This document shows, piece by piece, positions 1-7,964 of a stretch of DNA of 64,000 nucleotides (position 1 is its first letter; each line of letters starts with the position of its first letter). Location of the stretch: contig JACKMK010000001.1 of NCBI GenBank assembly GCA_024235395.1, positions 434,001 to 498,000 of the forward strand, in the 5' to 3' direction. Source of the stretch: Chromatiaceae bacterium. Lineage in GTDB: Bacteria > Pseudomonadota > Gammaproteobacteria > Chromatiales > Chromatiaceae. The position numbers and the translations under genes are program-made. Under the pieces are notes generated by a model. The model saw only the letters and a list, made by a program, of their open reading frames with translations. It had not been told where the DNA came from and ran no database searches.

Positions 1-253
1 TGGCAAGCACCGCGTCGGGATCCAGGAGTCGCATGGCCTTCAGTTGAGCGATCGCCTTCTCGACGTTCGTCCAGGCGGCATTCTGGGTGAGTACCGCACC
101 TACCATCACCTCGAACGGTGAATCGGCCGGCCACCAGGGTTGCTCACCGTACGCAGTGCGCAGCGCCGCGTACAGACCTTGCAACAGGGGCGCCGGCGGG
201 CTGAAACGCTTTCCGGGTCGCCGACCAGTTACCGTTTGCGGCGGGTTTTCCAC
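1..253 (-). CDS. Endonuclease III-like HhH-GPD DNA glycosylase, partial
   Basis: The gene runs off the left edge, so only about 84 N-terminal residues are present. The minus-strand translation contains GEQPWWPADSPFEVMVGAVL followed by TQNAAWTNVEKAI, the first helices of the HhH-GPD base-excision fold (substrate-contacting LTQN..W segment). Family members remove damaged bases from DNA and usually carry a C-terminal Fe-S loop, which would lie outside the window. The likely start is a GTG at 253, overlapping the end of rluB by about 25 bases; the start is uncertain because no strong ribosome binding site is seen. It would be the last gene of the rnm-to-rluB operon. Confidence 0.7.
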   Translation of the reverse strand, partial: MENPPQTVTGRRPGKRFSPPAPLLQGLYAALRTAYGEQPWWPADSPFEVMVGAVLTQNAAWTNVEKAIAQLKAMRLLDPDAVLA

Positions 254-1074
254 GGCGACCCCGCGGCTTTGGCTGGCGCCTTCGTTGGTTTCGCGACCAG
301 ACTCCCCCAGGGGCGATCCTGTTTGAGCCCCACGGACTGCAACAACACCCGGCGTTCCTCGGGTGTCAACTCGCGCCATTGCCCGGCCTTGACGCTGCTG
401 TCGAGCACGACAGGGCCATAGCGCACGCGTTTTAGGCGCGACACAGTGACCCCCACCGCCTCCCAGAGACGACGGACCTCGCGCTTGCGACCCTCCATGA
501 TCACCAAGTGAAACCAACGGTTGCTGCCCTCGCCGCCCGCGTCTACGACGTCTTCGAAACGCGCCGGCCCGTCCTCGAGTTCCACGCCATTGACCAGGCG
601 CTTGACCATCTCGGGCGTGACCTCGCCGTTCACCCTTACCGCATACTCGCGTTCGATCTGCGTGCGCGGGTGCATCAAGCGATTGGCCAGTTCGCCATCG
701 TTCGAGAACAACAGCAACCCGGCGCTGTTGACATCGAGGCGGCCGACGGCGATCCAGCGGCCGGAAGGCAGTCGCGGCAGGTGGTCGAAAACCGTTTCGC
801 GTCCCTCTGGATCGCGACGCGTGACCAGTTCGCCCTCGCGCTTGTTGTAGATAATGGCGTAGCGTTGGTTGATCTGCAGGCGCTTGCTGCCGACCGGCTT
901 GCCGTCCACCTCGATACGGTCGTCAGCGCAAGCGCGATCGCCGAGGTGTGCGATCTTCCCATTGACCTTTACCCGACCCTCGCTGATCAGGGTCTCAAGC
1001 TGACGGCGTGAGCCAAGTCCGGCGTTCGCCAGCAGCTTCTGCAGGCGTTCACCCGGCGCCGACGTCGCGTTCAT
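229..1074 (-). CDS. rluB: 23S rRNA pseudouridine synthase RluB
   Basis: 281 residues. An N-terminal S4 RNA-binding domain (about residues 7-64) precedes the pseudouridine synthase domain with the catalytic GRLDVNSAGL motif (Asp114) and the later GRKREVRRLW motif. The RluB/RsuA family isomerises one uridine of 23S rRNA (U2605 in E. coli), a cytoplasmic ribosome-maturation step. The C-terminus is a short Lys/Arg/Pro/Ala-rich tail. Its ATG overlaps the scpB stop by four bases, so translation is probably coupled. The scpA-scpB-rluB order is conserved in gammaproteobacteria. RluB is preferred over RluE/RluF because of this context and the length. Confidence 0.93.
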   Translation of the reverse strand: MNATSAPGERLQKLLANAGLGSRRQLETLISEGRVKVNGKIAHLGDRACADDRIEVDGKPVGSKRLQINQRYAIIYNKREGELVTRRDPEGRETVFDHLPRLPSGRWIAVGRLDVNSAGLLLFSNDGELANRLMHPRTQIEREYAVRVNGEVTPEMVKRLVNGVELEDGPARFEDVVDAGGEGSNRWFHLVIMEGRKREVRRLWEAVGVTVSRLKRVRYGPVVLDSSVKAGQWRELTPEERRVLLQSVGLKQDRPWGSLVAKPTKAPAKAAGSPWKTRRKR

Positions 1075-1964
1075 CGCGGCTCGGGCACCACGTCGGCGGC
1101 GACCCGGTCCGTCCAGTCGGACTCGATATCCGCACTCTCACCGGCATCGGCCGCCACCGCCGCGGGGTCATCGGGGCCAGCCGCGTCTTCGTCGCCGACC
1201 GGGCGCGACGTCTCCGGGTCTTGCGACTCGGCTGCGAGATCGGTTTCGACGGCCGCCGCGGCCTCTTTGCCAGGTGCTTCCGACGCCTCCAATGCCTCCG
1301 CCGCGCCGTGCGTATCTGCAGCACCCTCTTGCGCTTCGCTGGCGTCGCCCGCAGGCACCTCATCGCCGACCTGCTGCGATTCGCCGGCCGCCTCGGGATC
1401 GCCGAGATCCAGTTCGCGGTTGATCTCGTCCAGGTCCCGCAGTTCGGCCAGGGTCGGCAGCTCGTCCAGCGATTTGAGACCGAAATAGTCGAGGAAGTCG
1501 CGCGTGGTGCCGTATAGCGAGGGCCTGCCAGGCACATCGCGATGACCGACGACCCGCACCCATTCGCGCTCCATCAGCGTCTTGATGATGTTGGTACTGA
1601 CCGACACGCCCCGGATGTCCTCGATTTCGCCACGCGTGATCGGTTGCCGGTAGGCGATCAGCGCGAGGGTCTCGAGCAGCGCCCGCGAGTAACGTGCCGG
1701 CCGCTCTTCCCACAACCGCGAGACCCAGGGGGAGCAGTTCTCGCGCACCTGGATGCGCCAACCGCTCGCGACCTCGGCGACCTCGATCCCGCGCCCCGCA
1801 TAGTCGCTGGACAGCTCCTCGAGCGCGGCACGCAGCTGGTTCCTGTCCGGGCACTCGATCTCGGGAAACAGCGCCTGGATCGCCTCGATGGACAAAGGCC
1901 TGCCGGCGGCCAGCAGCGCCGCTTCGACGATGTTCTTCAGTTCAGTCGTTTCCGCCATGCTCAC
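1071..1964 (-). CDS. scpB: SMC-ScpAB complex subunit ScpB
   Basis: 297 residues. The first 180 or so form the paired winged-helix fold of ScpB, seen in the ETLALIAYRQPITRGEIEDI segment and the VSTNIIKTLMEREWVRVVGH segment. ScpB dimers bind ScpA and help SMC or MukB-like condensins organise and segregate the chromosome. From about residue 186 the protein carries a long low-complexity acidic tail (Ala, Glu, Asp rich) of about 110 residues that is absent from many shorter homologues. It overlaps both neighbours by four bases (ATGA), consistent with a coupled scpA-scpB-rluB unit. Confidence 0.93.
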   Translation of the reverse strand: MSMAETTELKNIVEAALLAAGRPLSIEAIQALFPEIECPDRNQLRAALEELSSDYAGRGIEVAEVASGWRIQVRENCSPWVSRLWEERPARYSRALLETLALIAYRQPITRGEIEDIRGVSVSTNIIKTLMEREWVRVVGHRDVPGRPSLYGTTRDFLDYFGLKSLDELPTLAELRDLDEINRELDLGDPEAAGESQQVGDEVPAGDASEAQEGAADTHGAAEALEASEAPGKEAAAAVETDLAAESQDPETSRPVGDEDAAGPDDPAAVAADAGESADIESDWTDRVAADVVPEPR

Positions 1965-2776
1965 CCCCCGCGCGCCCTGACGTGGATCGGCGCGAACGAT
2001 TCCGCCTGCACCAGTTCGATCAGCTGCTGCTTGATCAGTTCGAGGACCGCCATGAACGTCACCACGACACCCGCCCGACCTTCGCCTACATCGAACAGGT
2101 CGGTGAACTGGGTGAACCGGTCGCCGGCGACCGATTCCAGCACGCGGCTCATGCGTTCGCGCAGCGACAAGGGCTCGCGGCTCACGTGGTGACTGCTGAA
2201 CAGATCCGCGCGATGCAGTACGTCTTTCAGCGCCAGCAGGACCTCTTTGAGATCCACGTCAGGCGGGGTCTGATCGACGTGCTTGTATGGTACGGCAACA
2301 CTGACCGGAAACACGTCGCGCCCGAGCTGCGACAACTCGCCGATATCCTCGGCGGCCTGTTTGAAGCGTTCATACTCCTGCAAGCGGCGGATCAGTTCTG
2401 CACGCGGGTCGTGCTCGTCGTCTTCGGCGGTCTCCACCCGCGGCAGCAGCATGCGCGACTTGATCTCGGCGAGCATCGCGGCCATCACGAGGTATTCGGC
2501 CGCCAGCTCGAAACGCAACTCCTGCATCATCTCGATGTATTCCATGTATTGCCGAGTGATATCGGCAATCGGAATGTCCAGGATGTCGAGGTTCTGGCGT
2601 CGGATCAGGTACAGCAGCAGATCCAGCGGTCCCTCGAACGCATCGAGAAACACCTCGAGTGCGTCAGGCGGGATATAGAGGTCCTTCGGCAGCGTGTACT
2701 GAGGTTGCCCCTGGACGACCGCGAAGGGCATCTCCTGCTGCTGCGGAGAGACGGCTTCGGCCGGCGCTTCAGACAC
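1961..2776 (-). CDS. scpA: Segregation and condensation protein ScpA
   Basis: 271 residues from a GTG preceded by GGAAG five bases upstream. An in-frame extension further upstream overlaps trpS and has no kleisin similarity, so it is excluded. The diagnostic kleisin N-terminus is present (FLDAFEGPLDLLLYLIRRQN, IADITRQYMEYIEMM), followed by LAAEYLVMAAMLAEIKSRML; the C-terminal winged helix near VVVTFMAVLELIKQQ would bind SMC. It works with ScpB in chromosome compaction. It sits 17 bases after trpS and overlaps scpB by four bases. Confidence 0.92.
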   Translation of the reverse strand: MSEAPAEAVSPQQQEMPFAVVQGQPQYTLPKDLYIPPDALEVFLDAFEGPLDLLLYLIRRQNLDILDIPIADITRQYMEYIEMMQELRFELAAEYLVMAAMLAEIKSRMLLPRVETAEDDEHDPRAELIRRLQEYERFKQAAEDIGELSQLGRDVFPVSVAVPYKHVDQTPPDVDLKEVLLALKDVLHRADLFSSHHVSREPLSLRERMSRVLESVAGDRFTQFTDLFDVGEGRAGVVVTFMAVLELIKQQLIELVQAESFAPIHVRARGG

Positions 2777-2793
2777 GGTGGCTTCCACGCGGC

Positions 2794-4008
2794 TCAGTAG
2801 TCGAGCGACATGGCATGGCGCACCTCTTCCATGGTCTCGCGCGCCACCTCGCGCGCATGCTCGCAGCCCTCGTTGAGGATGTTGTGCACCAGGTCCGGTT
2901 GCTCGGCGTATTCGCGACCACGCTCCTGAATCGGCTTGAGTTCCGCGAGCACCGCGTCGATCACCGGTTGCTTGCACTCGATGCAACCGATCGACGCCGA
3001 TCGACACCCCTTCTGGACCCAGTCCATGACACCCTGATCCGAGTAGACCTGATGGAATTGCCAGACCGGACAAACCTCCGGATTTCCAGGATCCGTCCGC
3101 CGCACCCGCGCCGGGTCGGTCGGCATGGTGCGCAGCTGTCTGTCGACCAGTTCCGGCGCCGCGTCCAGTGGGATCGTATTGCCGTACGACTTGGACATCT
3201 TCTGGCCGTCCAGACCGGGCATCTTCGACGCCTTTGTCAGCAATGGCTGAGGCTCCGGCAGGATCACCATGCCGCCGCCCTCGAGATAACCGAACAGGCG
3301 GTCGCGGTCGGCGATCCCGATGTTCTGTTGCGAGTCGAGCAGCGCGCGCGCCGCGGCCAGCGCATCGTCGTCGCCCTGCTCCTGATAGGCGCGCCGATAA
3401 CTGTTGTACAGCTTGGCGTTCTTCTTGCCCATCTTCTTGATCGCCTGCTCGGCCTTTTCCTCGAAATCGGGTTCGCGTCCGTAGATGTGATTGAAACGAC
3501 GGGCGATCTCGCGGGTCAGTTCCACATGCACGACCTGATCGTCCCCTACCGGTACGAGCCCGGCGCGGTACACCAGGATGTCCGCCGACTGCAGCAGCGG
3601 ATAACCGAGGAATCCGTAGGTCGAGAGGTCCTTCTCCTTGAGCTTGTCCTGTTGATCCTTGTAGGTCGGCACCCGCTCCAGCCAGCCGAGCGGGGTGATC
3701 ATCGACAGCAGCAGGTGCAGCTCGGCGTGTTCGGGCACACGCGACTGCACGAACAGTGTCGCCTCACCGGGATTCACGCCGGCCGCCAGCCAGTCGATGA
3801 CCATGTCCCAGGTGCTCTGCGGGATCATCCCGGGATCGTCGTAGTGCGTGGTCAACGCATGCCAGTCGGCAACGAAGAAGAAGCACTGGTACTCGTGTTG
3901 CAGTTCGACCCAGTTCTTCAGCACGCCGTGATAATGACCGAGGTGCAGGCGCCCGGTGGGACGCATGCCGGATAACACGCGGGCATGTTGCGCAGCGACG
4001 GCAGGCAA
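2794..4008 (-). CDS. trpS: Tryptophanyl-tRNA synthetase
   Basis: 404 residues, longer than the 334-residue E. coli enzyme. Class I signatures are present: HLGH at residues 22-25 (HIGH motif) and KMSKS at 270-274. Two features explain the extra length: an insertion of about 60 residues (about 182-244) before the KMSKS region, and a cysteine cluster Cys313-x21-Cys335-x6-Cys342-x2-Cys345. The cluster resembles the [4Fe-4S]-binding motif described in Thermotoga maritima TrpRS (C-x22-C-x6-C-x2-C). Cluster binding here is inferred, not shown. The enzyme charges tRNA-Trp in the cytoplasm. It lies nine bases after the M50 protease gene in the same operon. Confidence 0.96.
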   Translation of the reverse strand: MPAVAAQHARVLSGMRPTGRLHLGHYHGVLKNWVELQHEYQCFFFVADWHALTTHYDDPGMIPQSTWDMVIDWLAAGVNPGEATLFVQSRVPEHAELHLLLSMITPLGWLERVPTYKDQQDKLKEKDLSTYGFLGYPLLQSADILVYRAGLVPVGDDQVVHVELTREIARRFNHIYGREPDFEEKAEQAIKKMGKKNAKLYNSYRRAYQEQGDDDALAAARALLDSQQNIGIADRDRLFGYLEGGGMVILPEPQPLLTKASKMPGLDGQKMSKSYGNTIPLDAAPELVDRQLRTMPTDPARVRRTDPGNPEVCPVWQFHQVYSDQGVMDWVQKGCRSASIGCIECKQPVIDAVLAELKPIQERGREYAEQPDLVHNILNEGCEHAREVARETMEEVRHAMSLDY

Positions 4009-4017
4009 GACTCTCTC

Positions 4018-4698
4018 CTATGGAAACAAGGTGGGCAGTATACCCAACACGAGGTCGGAACCGGGCAGCAGCGCAATGGCGCCAAACACCACCGGACCCA
4101 GGATCATCCCCAGTACATTGGTGACCAGCAAAGCAATCAGGATCGCCAGGCCGAACGGTTCGATGCGCGCGAATACCCGCGCGGCACCGGGCGGCAAGAG
4201 CCCGGTAAGAATCCTGCCGCCGTCCAGCGGCGGAACCGGCAGCAGATTCAGGGCCATCAGCACCAGGTTGACGAATACGCCGGCTACCGCCATGAGCAGC
4301 AACGGCATCGCGACGGCCGGCAACGTGTGGATCAGGCGATGGGCAAACAGCAGCACCAGCGACCATCCCAGCGCCATCAACAGGTTCACTCCGGGACCGG
4401 CCGCCGCGACGATCGCCATGTCCCGCCTGGGTTCCCGCAGCCTCGCGGGCACCACGGGGACCGGTTTGGCCCACCCGATCAGGAATCCGGTCAGCGCCAG
4501 CATCGCGACCGGCACCAGAATGGTGCCGACAAGATCGATATGCGGGATCGGATTGAACGTGATCCGACCCAGTTTGCGCGCGGTCGGATCCCCCAACCGG
4601 TCGGCGACCCACCCGTGTGCCGCCTCGTGCACGGTCACCGCGAAGATCAGCGGCAACGCCCACACCGCGATGCGCTGCACCAGATTCAGTTCTTCCAT
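4018..4698 (-). CDS. Site-2-type membrane metalloprotease, M50 family
   Basis: 226 residues, strongly hydrophobic with about six membrane segments. The zinc-binding HEAAH motif lies at residues 24-28, inside the first membrane segment, and the second metal-ligand motif LDGG lies at 158-161 after the typical NLLPVPP sequence. Family members cleave substrates within the membrane, but the target is unknown. There is no PDZ domain, which sets it apart from RseP and places it with the short YwhC-like group. The ATG at 4698 is chosen because upstream in-frame sequence overlaps yciO. It sits between yciO and trpS, an arrangement common in gammaproteobacteria. Confidence 0.9.
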   Translation of the reverse strand: MEELNLVQRIAVWALPLIFAVTVHEAAHGWVADRLGDPTARKLGRITFNPIPHIDLVGTILVPVAMLALTGFLIGWAKPVPVVPARLREPRRDMAIVAAAGPGVNLLMALGWSLVLLFAHRLIHTLPAVAMPLLLMAVAGVFVNLVLMALNLLPVPPLDGGRILTGLLPPGAARVFARIEPFGLAILIALLVTNVLGMILGPVVFGAIALLPGSDLVLGILPTLFP

Positions 4699-4738
4699 GC
4701 GCCGGATTATATCCCTGCGAGGTGGCCGTGCGGCCCGG

Positions 4739-5362
4739 TCAACCCAGCAACAGGGCGACATCGCCCTTGCCGATCCGCAGGACCCGTGGCGTGTCTTCGT
4801 GCAGGTCGATGACGCTGGTCGGCTCGAAACCACAGTAGCCGCCGTCGATGATCAGGTCCACGGCATGCCCCAGCGTCTGCCGCATGTCGTAGGGATCGGT
4901 CATCGGCAGATCGTCTCCGGGCAGGATCAGGGTGCTGCTGAGCAGCGGTTCGTTGAGTTCGTCGAGCAGCGCCAGCGCGACCTTGTTATCGGGAATTCGC
5001 ACACCGATCGTCTTGCGCTTCGGGTGCATGAGCCGCTTGGGCACCTGTTTGGTCGCCTTCAGGATGAAGGTGTAGGGACCCGGGGTCAGGTTCTTGATCA
5101 AGCGGTGTGCCTGATTGTCCAGTTTGGTATACGCGGACAACTCCGAGAGACTGCGCCCGATCAACGTGAAATTGTGATCGTCGTCCAGGCGGCGGATCTG
5201 GCGAATCCGGTCGATAGCCGATTTATCGCCGATGTGGCACCCGATCGCGTAGCTGGAATCGGTCGGGTAGATGATGACGCCGCCGTCGCGGACGATCTCG
5301 GCGGCCTGCCGGATCAGACGCACCTGGGGATTGTCCGGGTGGACCTGGAAGAACTGCGACAT
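4739..5362 (-). CDS. yciO: Threonylcarbamoyl-AMP synthase family protein YciO
   Basis: 207 residues of the Sua5/YrdC/YciO fold. The N-terminus contains GGVIIYPTDSSYAIGCH, the nucleotide- and threonine-binding loop, and later SLSELSAYTKLDNQAHRLIK and GPYTFILKATKQVPKRL. TsaC/Sua5 members make threonylcarbamoyl-AMP for tRNA t6A. YciO is a paralogue whose physiological role is less clear, with weak t6A-related activity reported. The length and the rnm-yciO neighbourhood favour YciO over TsaC. It lies eight bases downstream of rnm. Confidence 0.9.
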   Translation of the reverse strand: MSQFFQVHPDNPQVRLIRQAAEIVRDGGVIIYPTDSSYAIGCHIGDKSAIDRIRQIRRLDDDHNFTLIGRSLSELSAYTKLDNQAHRLIKNLTPGPYTFILKATKQVPKRLMHPKRKTIGVRIPDNKVALALLDELNEPLLSSTLILPGDDLPMTDPYDMRQTLGHAVDLIIDGGYCGFEPTSVIDLHEDTPRVLRIGKGDVALLLG

Positions 5363-5370
5363 ATATTAAT

Positions 5371-6213
5371 TCAATGGCTTATCTGCCATTCCTTCCAAAT
5401 TGGTTTACAACCATCCGGGAGTTCCGGCAGATGCCCCAGCTCGATCCAGGGGTGTTCGGGACCGTGGTAGTCGGAACCCGCCGAGGCGCGCAGGCCGAAG
5501 TCCCGGGCGTGTGCCGCCATCGTGAAATAGTCGTCGCGGCTGTGGCTCCCCGAGACCACTTCGAGACCCGCACCACCCACCTCAACGAATTCACCGAGCA
5601 GGCGACGCAGCTTGCTTCGGGTGAGCGGATAACGCGCCGGGTGTGCGATCACCGCATCACCACCGGCGGTACGGATCCAGCTCACCGCATCCTCCAGGGA
5701 GGCCCACCGCCCCGACACGTGCCCCGGTTTGCCACTGACCAGGAAGCGCCGGAACACGCTGCGCACGTCCGGCGCATGCCCGCGATCGACCAGAAAGCGC
5801 GCGAAATGCGTGCGGCTGATCAGGCGCCCGCCGGACAGTGCGCGGGCACCCTCGAACGCATCCGAGACGCCGGCGTCACCGAGCCGACGGCCGATCTCCT
5901 GGGCCCGCCAATCGCGGAATTCGCGCAGGCCGGCGAGGCCCTTCTGCAGGACCTCGCAATCACTGGAGACACCGAGCCCGAGGACATGGATGGTCAGCTT
6001 CTGCCAGCTGACCGACACCTCGACACCGGGGACGAACGCCATGCCCAGCGAAGCGGCCGCCGTGGACGCCTCGGTGAGCCCGTCGAGGGTATCGTGATCG
6101 GTCAGCGCCATGACCTCGATACCCGCTGCATGCGCCCGCTGCATGAGCTGTGCCGGCGACAGACTGCCGTCGGAAGCGGTGGAATGGGCGTGAAGATCGT
6201 ATCGGCTCGGCAT
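5371..6213 (-). CDS. rnm: PHP-domain 5'-3' exoribonuclease RNase AM
   Basis: 280 residues starting at MPSRYDLHAHSTASDGSLSP. The HAHST segment is PHP motif I, LTDHDT is motif II, and the later AVIAHPARYPLTRSKL and SAGSDYHG segments give the remaining metal ligands. In E. coli this protein (YciV/TrpH/Rnm) is a 5'-3' exoribonuclease that matures the 5' ends of 5S and other rRNAs. It is the first gene of the leftward operon. The ATG at 6213 faces the divergent gene at 6323 across about 110 bases that should hold both promoters. Confidence 0.9.
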   Translation of the reverse strand: MPSRYDLHAHSTASDGSLSPAQLMQRAHAAGIEVMALTDHDTLDGLTEASTAAASLGMAFVPGVEVSVSWQKLTIHVLGLGVSSDCEVLQKGLAGLREFRDWRAQEIGRRLGDAGVSDAFEGARALSGGRLISRTHFARFLVDRGHAPDVRSVFRRFLVSGKPGHVSGRWASLEDAVSWIRTAGGDAVIAHPARYPLTRSKLRRLLGEFVEVGGAGLEVVSGSHSRDDYFTMAAHARDFGLRASAGSDYHGPEHPWIELGHLPELPDGCKPIWKEWQISH

Positions 6214-6322
6214 AACCGCGCATTGTATCAGTACGCGCCGCCGGCGTTCGCAGCGACGTTGCCCGGCGGACTGCGACGCCGTGCCGCCGACCGGTTCGAT
6301 GCGCGTGCTACACTCGCCCCGC

Positions 6323-7060
6323 ATGAGTATTCCACCCGTCGATCTCGTCTACCTGCGCGACCAGTTCCGCGAGCTTGCGGCGCGGGTGCGAGAAGCGCGC
6401 GACGCCGCAGGTTTCACCCCGGGCGAGATCGACACGCCGGCGCTGTTGCGCGATGCGATGGCGCAGCTGGTCGACATGCTGGGTGACCACCGCGATTCGG
6501 ATGCGGACTCCGGGTTGAGTGCCGGAGAATTGAATACGCTGACAGAATACGGCCTGCATCTGCTCGACGAACTGGCACAGCTTGCGCGTGACGTGGGTCA
6601 GGCATCGCTGGCGGCGGAAGTCGAGTGCCTGAGCCTACCGCTTGCGCTGTGGGTCGCGCGCAGCGGCGGAGAGATCCGACGTCTGGCGCCGGTCGTCAAT
6701 GCGCTCGCACAGTTCGCGAACGAATCCAAGAGCCCGCAGGACATGGCCGCACTGTACGCATGCTGCTGCGAGCTGGTCGAAGCGGTCAGTCCGCTCGCCT
6801 ACGATGAGACACTGGCCGAAGAGGCACTGAAGCCGTGGCGGCTGCTGCTGCTCAACCGCGCGATCGTGGCTACGCGCAGCCACAATCCGGAACTGATGCA
6901 GCAGGCGTTCGATGCAATTGTGGAACAGCTGCCGAACGAGGCACGGCGCTTCTTTGCCGAAGGGATGGAGCAGATGGCCGTGGTCGACTACCCCAAACAC
7001 GTACAGGAGCTGATGCGCCGCTATTTCCTGGCGTATGCGGCACCGCGGCACCTGCACTGA
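6323..7060 (+). CDS. Conserved protein of unknown function, 245 aa
   Basis: Not recognised as a named family. The 245-residue protein is predicted to be soluble and almost wholly alpha-helical, with no signal peptide or membrane segment. It has Leu/Ala-rich helical stretches (LTEYGLHLLDELAQLARDVG, LRDAMAQLVDMLG) and a CCC run near residue 155. The start ATG has only a weak ribosome binding site. It lies 19 bases upstream of yciB, so it is probably co-transcribed with the yciB-yciI-parvulin group and divergent from rnm. Function is unknown; a helical-repeat scaffold is only a guess. Confidence 0.75.
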   Translation: MSIPPVDLVYLRDQFRELAARVREARDAAGFTPGEIDTPALLRDAMAQLVDMLGDHRDSDADSGLSAGELNTLTEYGLHLLDELAQLARDVGQASLAAEVECLSLPLALWVARSGGEIRRLAPVVNALAQFANESKSPQDMAALYACCCELVEAVSPLAYDETLAEEALKPWRLLLLNRAIVATRSHNPELMQQAFDAIVEQLPNEARRFFAEGMEQMAVVDYPKHVQELMRRYFLAYAAPRHLH

Positions 7061-7079
7061 ACAGACGGCGGTCGTTGTC

Positions 7080-7628
7080 ATGAAGATGCTGGCCGATCTC
7101 TTCCCTGTCCTGCTGTTTTTCATCGCCTACCAGTTGTTCGATATCTATGTAGCGACCCAGGTGGCAATCGCCGCTGCGGTGCTACAGGTGGCGTACAACA
7201 AGCTGCGGCACGGCACGGTCGAGACCATGCACTGGGTCACCCTTGGATTGCTGGTCGTGTTCGGCGGACTCACTTTGGCGCTTCGCGATCCGACCTTCAT
7301 CAAGTGGAAACCGACCGTGGTCAACTGGCTCTTCGGTGCGGCATTCCTGGTCTCCCAGCTGTTCATGGAACGCAGCCTGCTGCGCCGCATGATGGACCAC
7401 GCCGTGAGCATGCCGGACAGTGCCTGGGCGCGGCTCAATATGGCCTGGGTCGCGTTCTTCTTTGTGATGGGCGTAATCAATCTGTATGTCGCCTACAACT
7501 TCCCGGAAGACGTGTGGGTAAACTTCAAGCTGTTCGGCTTCCTCGGCCTGACGCTGCTGTTCATGCTCGCTCAAGGTTTTTTCCTGGCGCGTTTCATTCA
7601 AACCGATACCCCGACGAACGAGGACTGA
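7080..7628 (+). CDS. yciB: Intracellular septation protein A (inner membrane protein YciB)
   Basis: 182 residues with five or six membrane segments. The N-terminus MKMLADLFPVLLFFIAYQLF and the segments around WKPTVVNWLFGAAFLVSQLF and LNMAWVAFFFVMGVINLYVA are hallmarks of the YciB/IspA family. YciB is an inner-membrane protein tied to envelope synthesis and cell division in enterobacteria; its biochemistry is not settled. The preceding gene ends 19 bases upstream, and the YciI-like gene starts five bases after its stop. Confidence 0.93.
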   Translation: MKMLADLFPVLLFFIAYQLFDIYVATQVAIAAAVLQVAYNKLRHGTVETMHWVTLGLLVVFGGLTLALRDPTFIKWKPTVVNWLFGAAFLVSQLFMERSLLRRMMDHAVSMPDSAWARLNMAWVAFFFVMGVINLYVAYNFPEDVWVNFKLFGFLGLTLLFMLAQGFFLARFIQTDTPTNED

Positions 7629-7632
7629 ACCG

Positions 7633-7935
7633 ATGCTCTATGCAATCGTCAGCACCGATGTCTCCAACAGCCTGCTGCTGCGCAAAGGTGCGCGTCCCGC
7701 GCACATCGAACGCCTCGAGGAACTGCAGCGCCAAGGCAGACTGGTGCTCGCCGGGCCCAATCCCGCAATCGATGCCAGCGACCCGGGCGACGCCGGTTTT
7801 ACCGGCAGCCTGGTTGTCGCTGAGTTCCCCAGCCTGGAAGAAGCCAAAGCCTGGGCCGACGCCGACCCGTACGTGGCCGCCGGCGTATATGCCGGCGTGA
7901 CGGTCAAACCATTCAAACAGGTATTTCCGCGATAA
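7633..7935 (+). CDS. YciI-like protein
   Basis: 100 residues starting MLYAIVSTDVSNSLLLRKGA and containing ARPAHIERLEELQRQGRLVL and EAKAWADADPYVAAGVYAGV. This matches the YciI family (a small dimeric alpha-beta ferredoxin-like fold with a conserved His/Asp pair; the His of the RPAHIERL segment is present). Its biochemical role is unknown in most bacteria. Its place directly after yciB matches a common gammaproteobacterial neighbourhood. Confidence 0.88.
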   Translation: MLYAIVSTDVSNSLLLRKGARPAHIERLEELQRQGRLVLAGPNPAIDASDPGDAGFTGSLVVAEFPSLEEAKAWADADPYVAAGVYAGVTVKPFKQVFPR

Positions 7936-7964
7936 GGCTGCGAGCGCAGCCGGAGGACCCTCAA

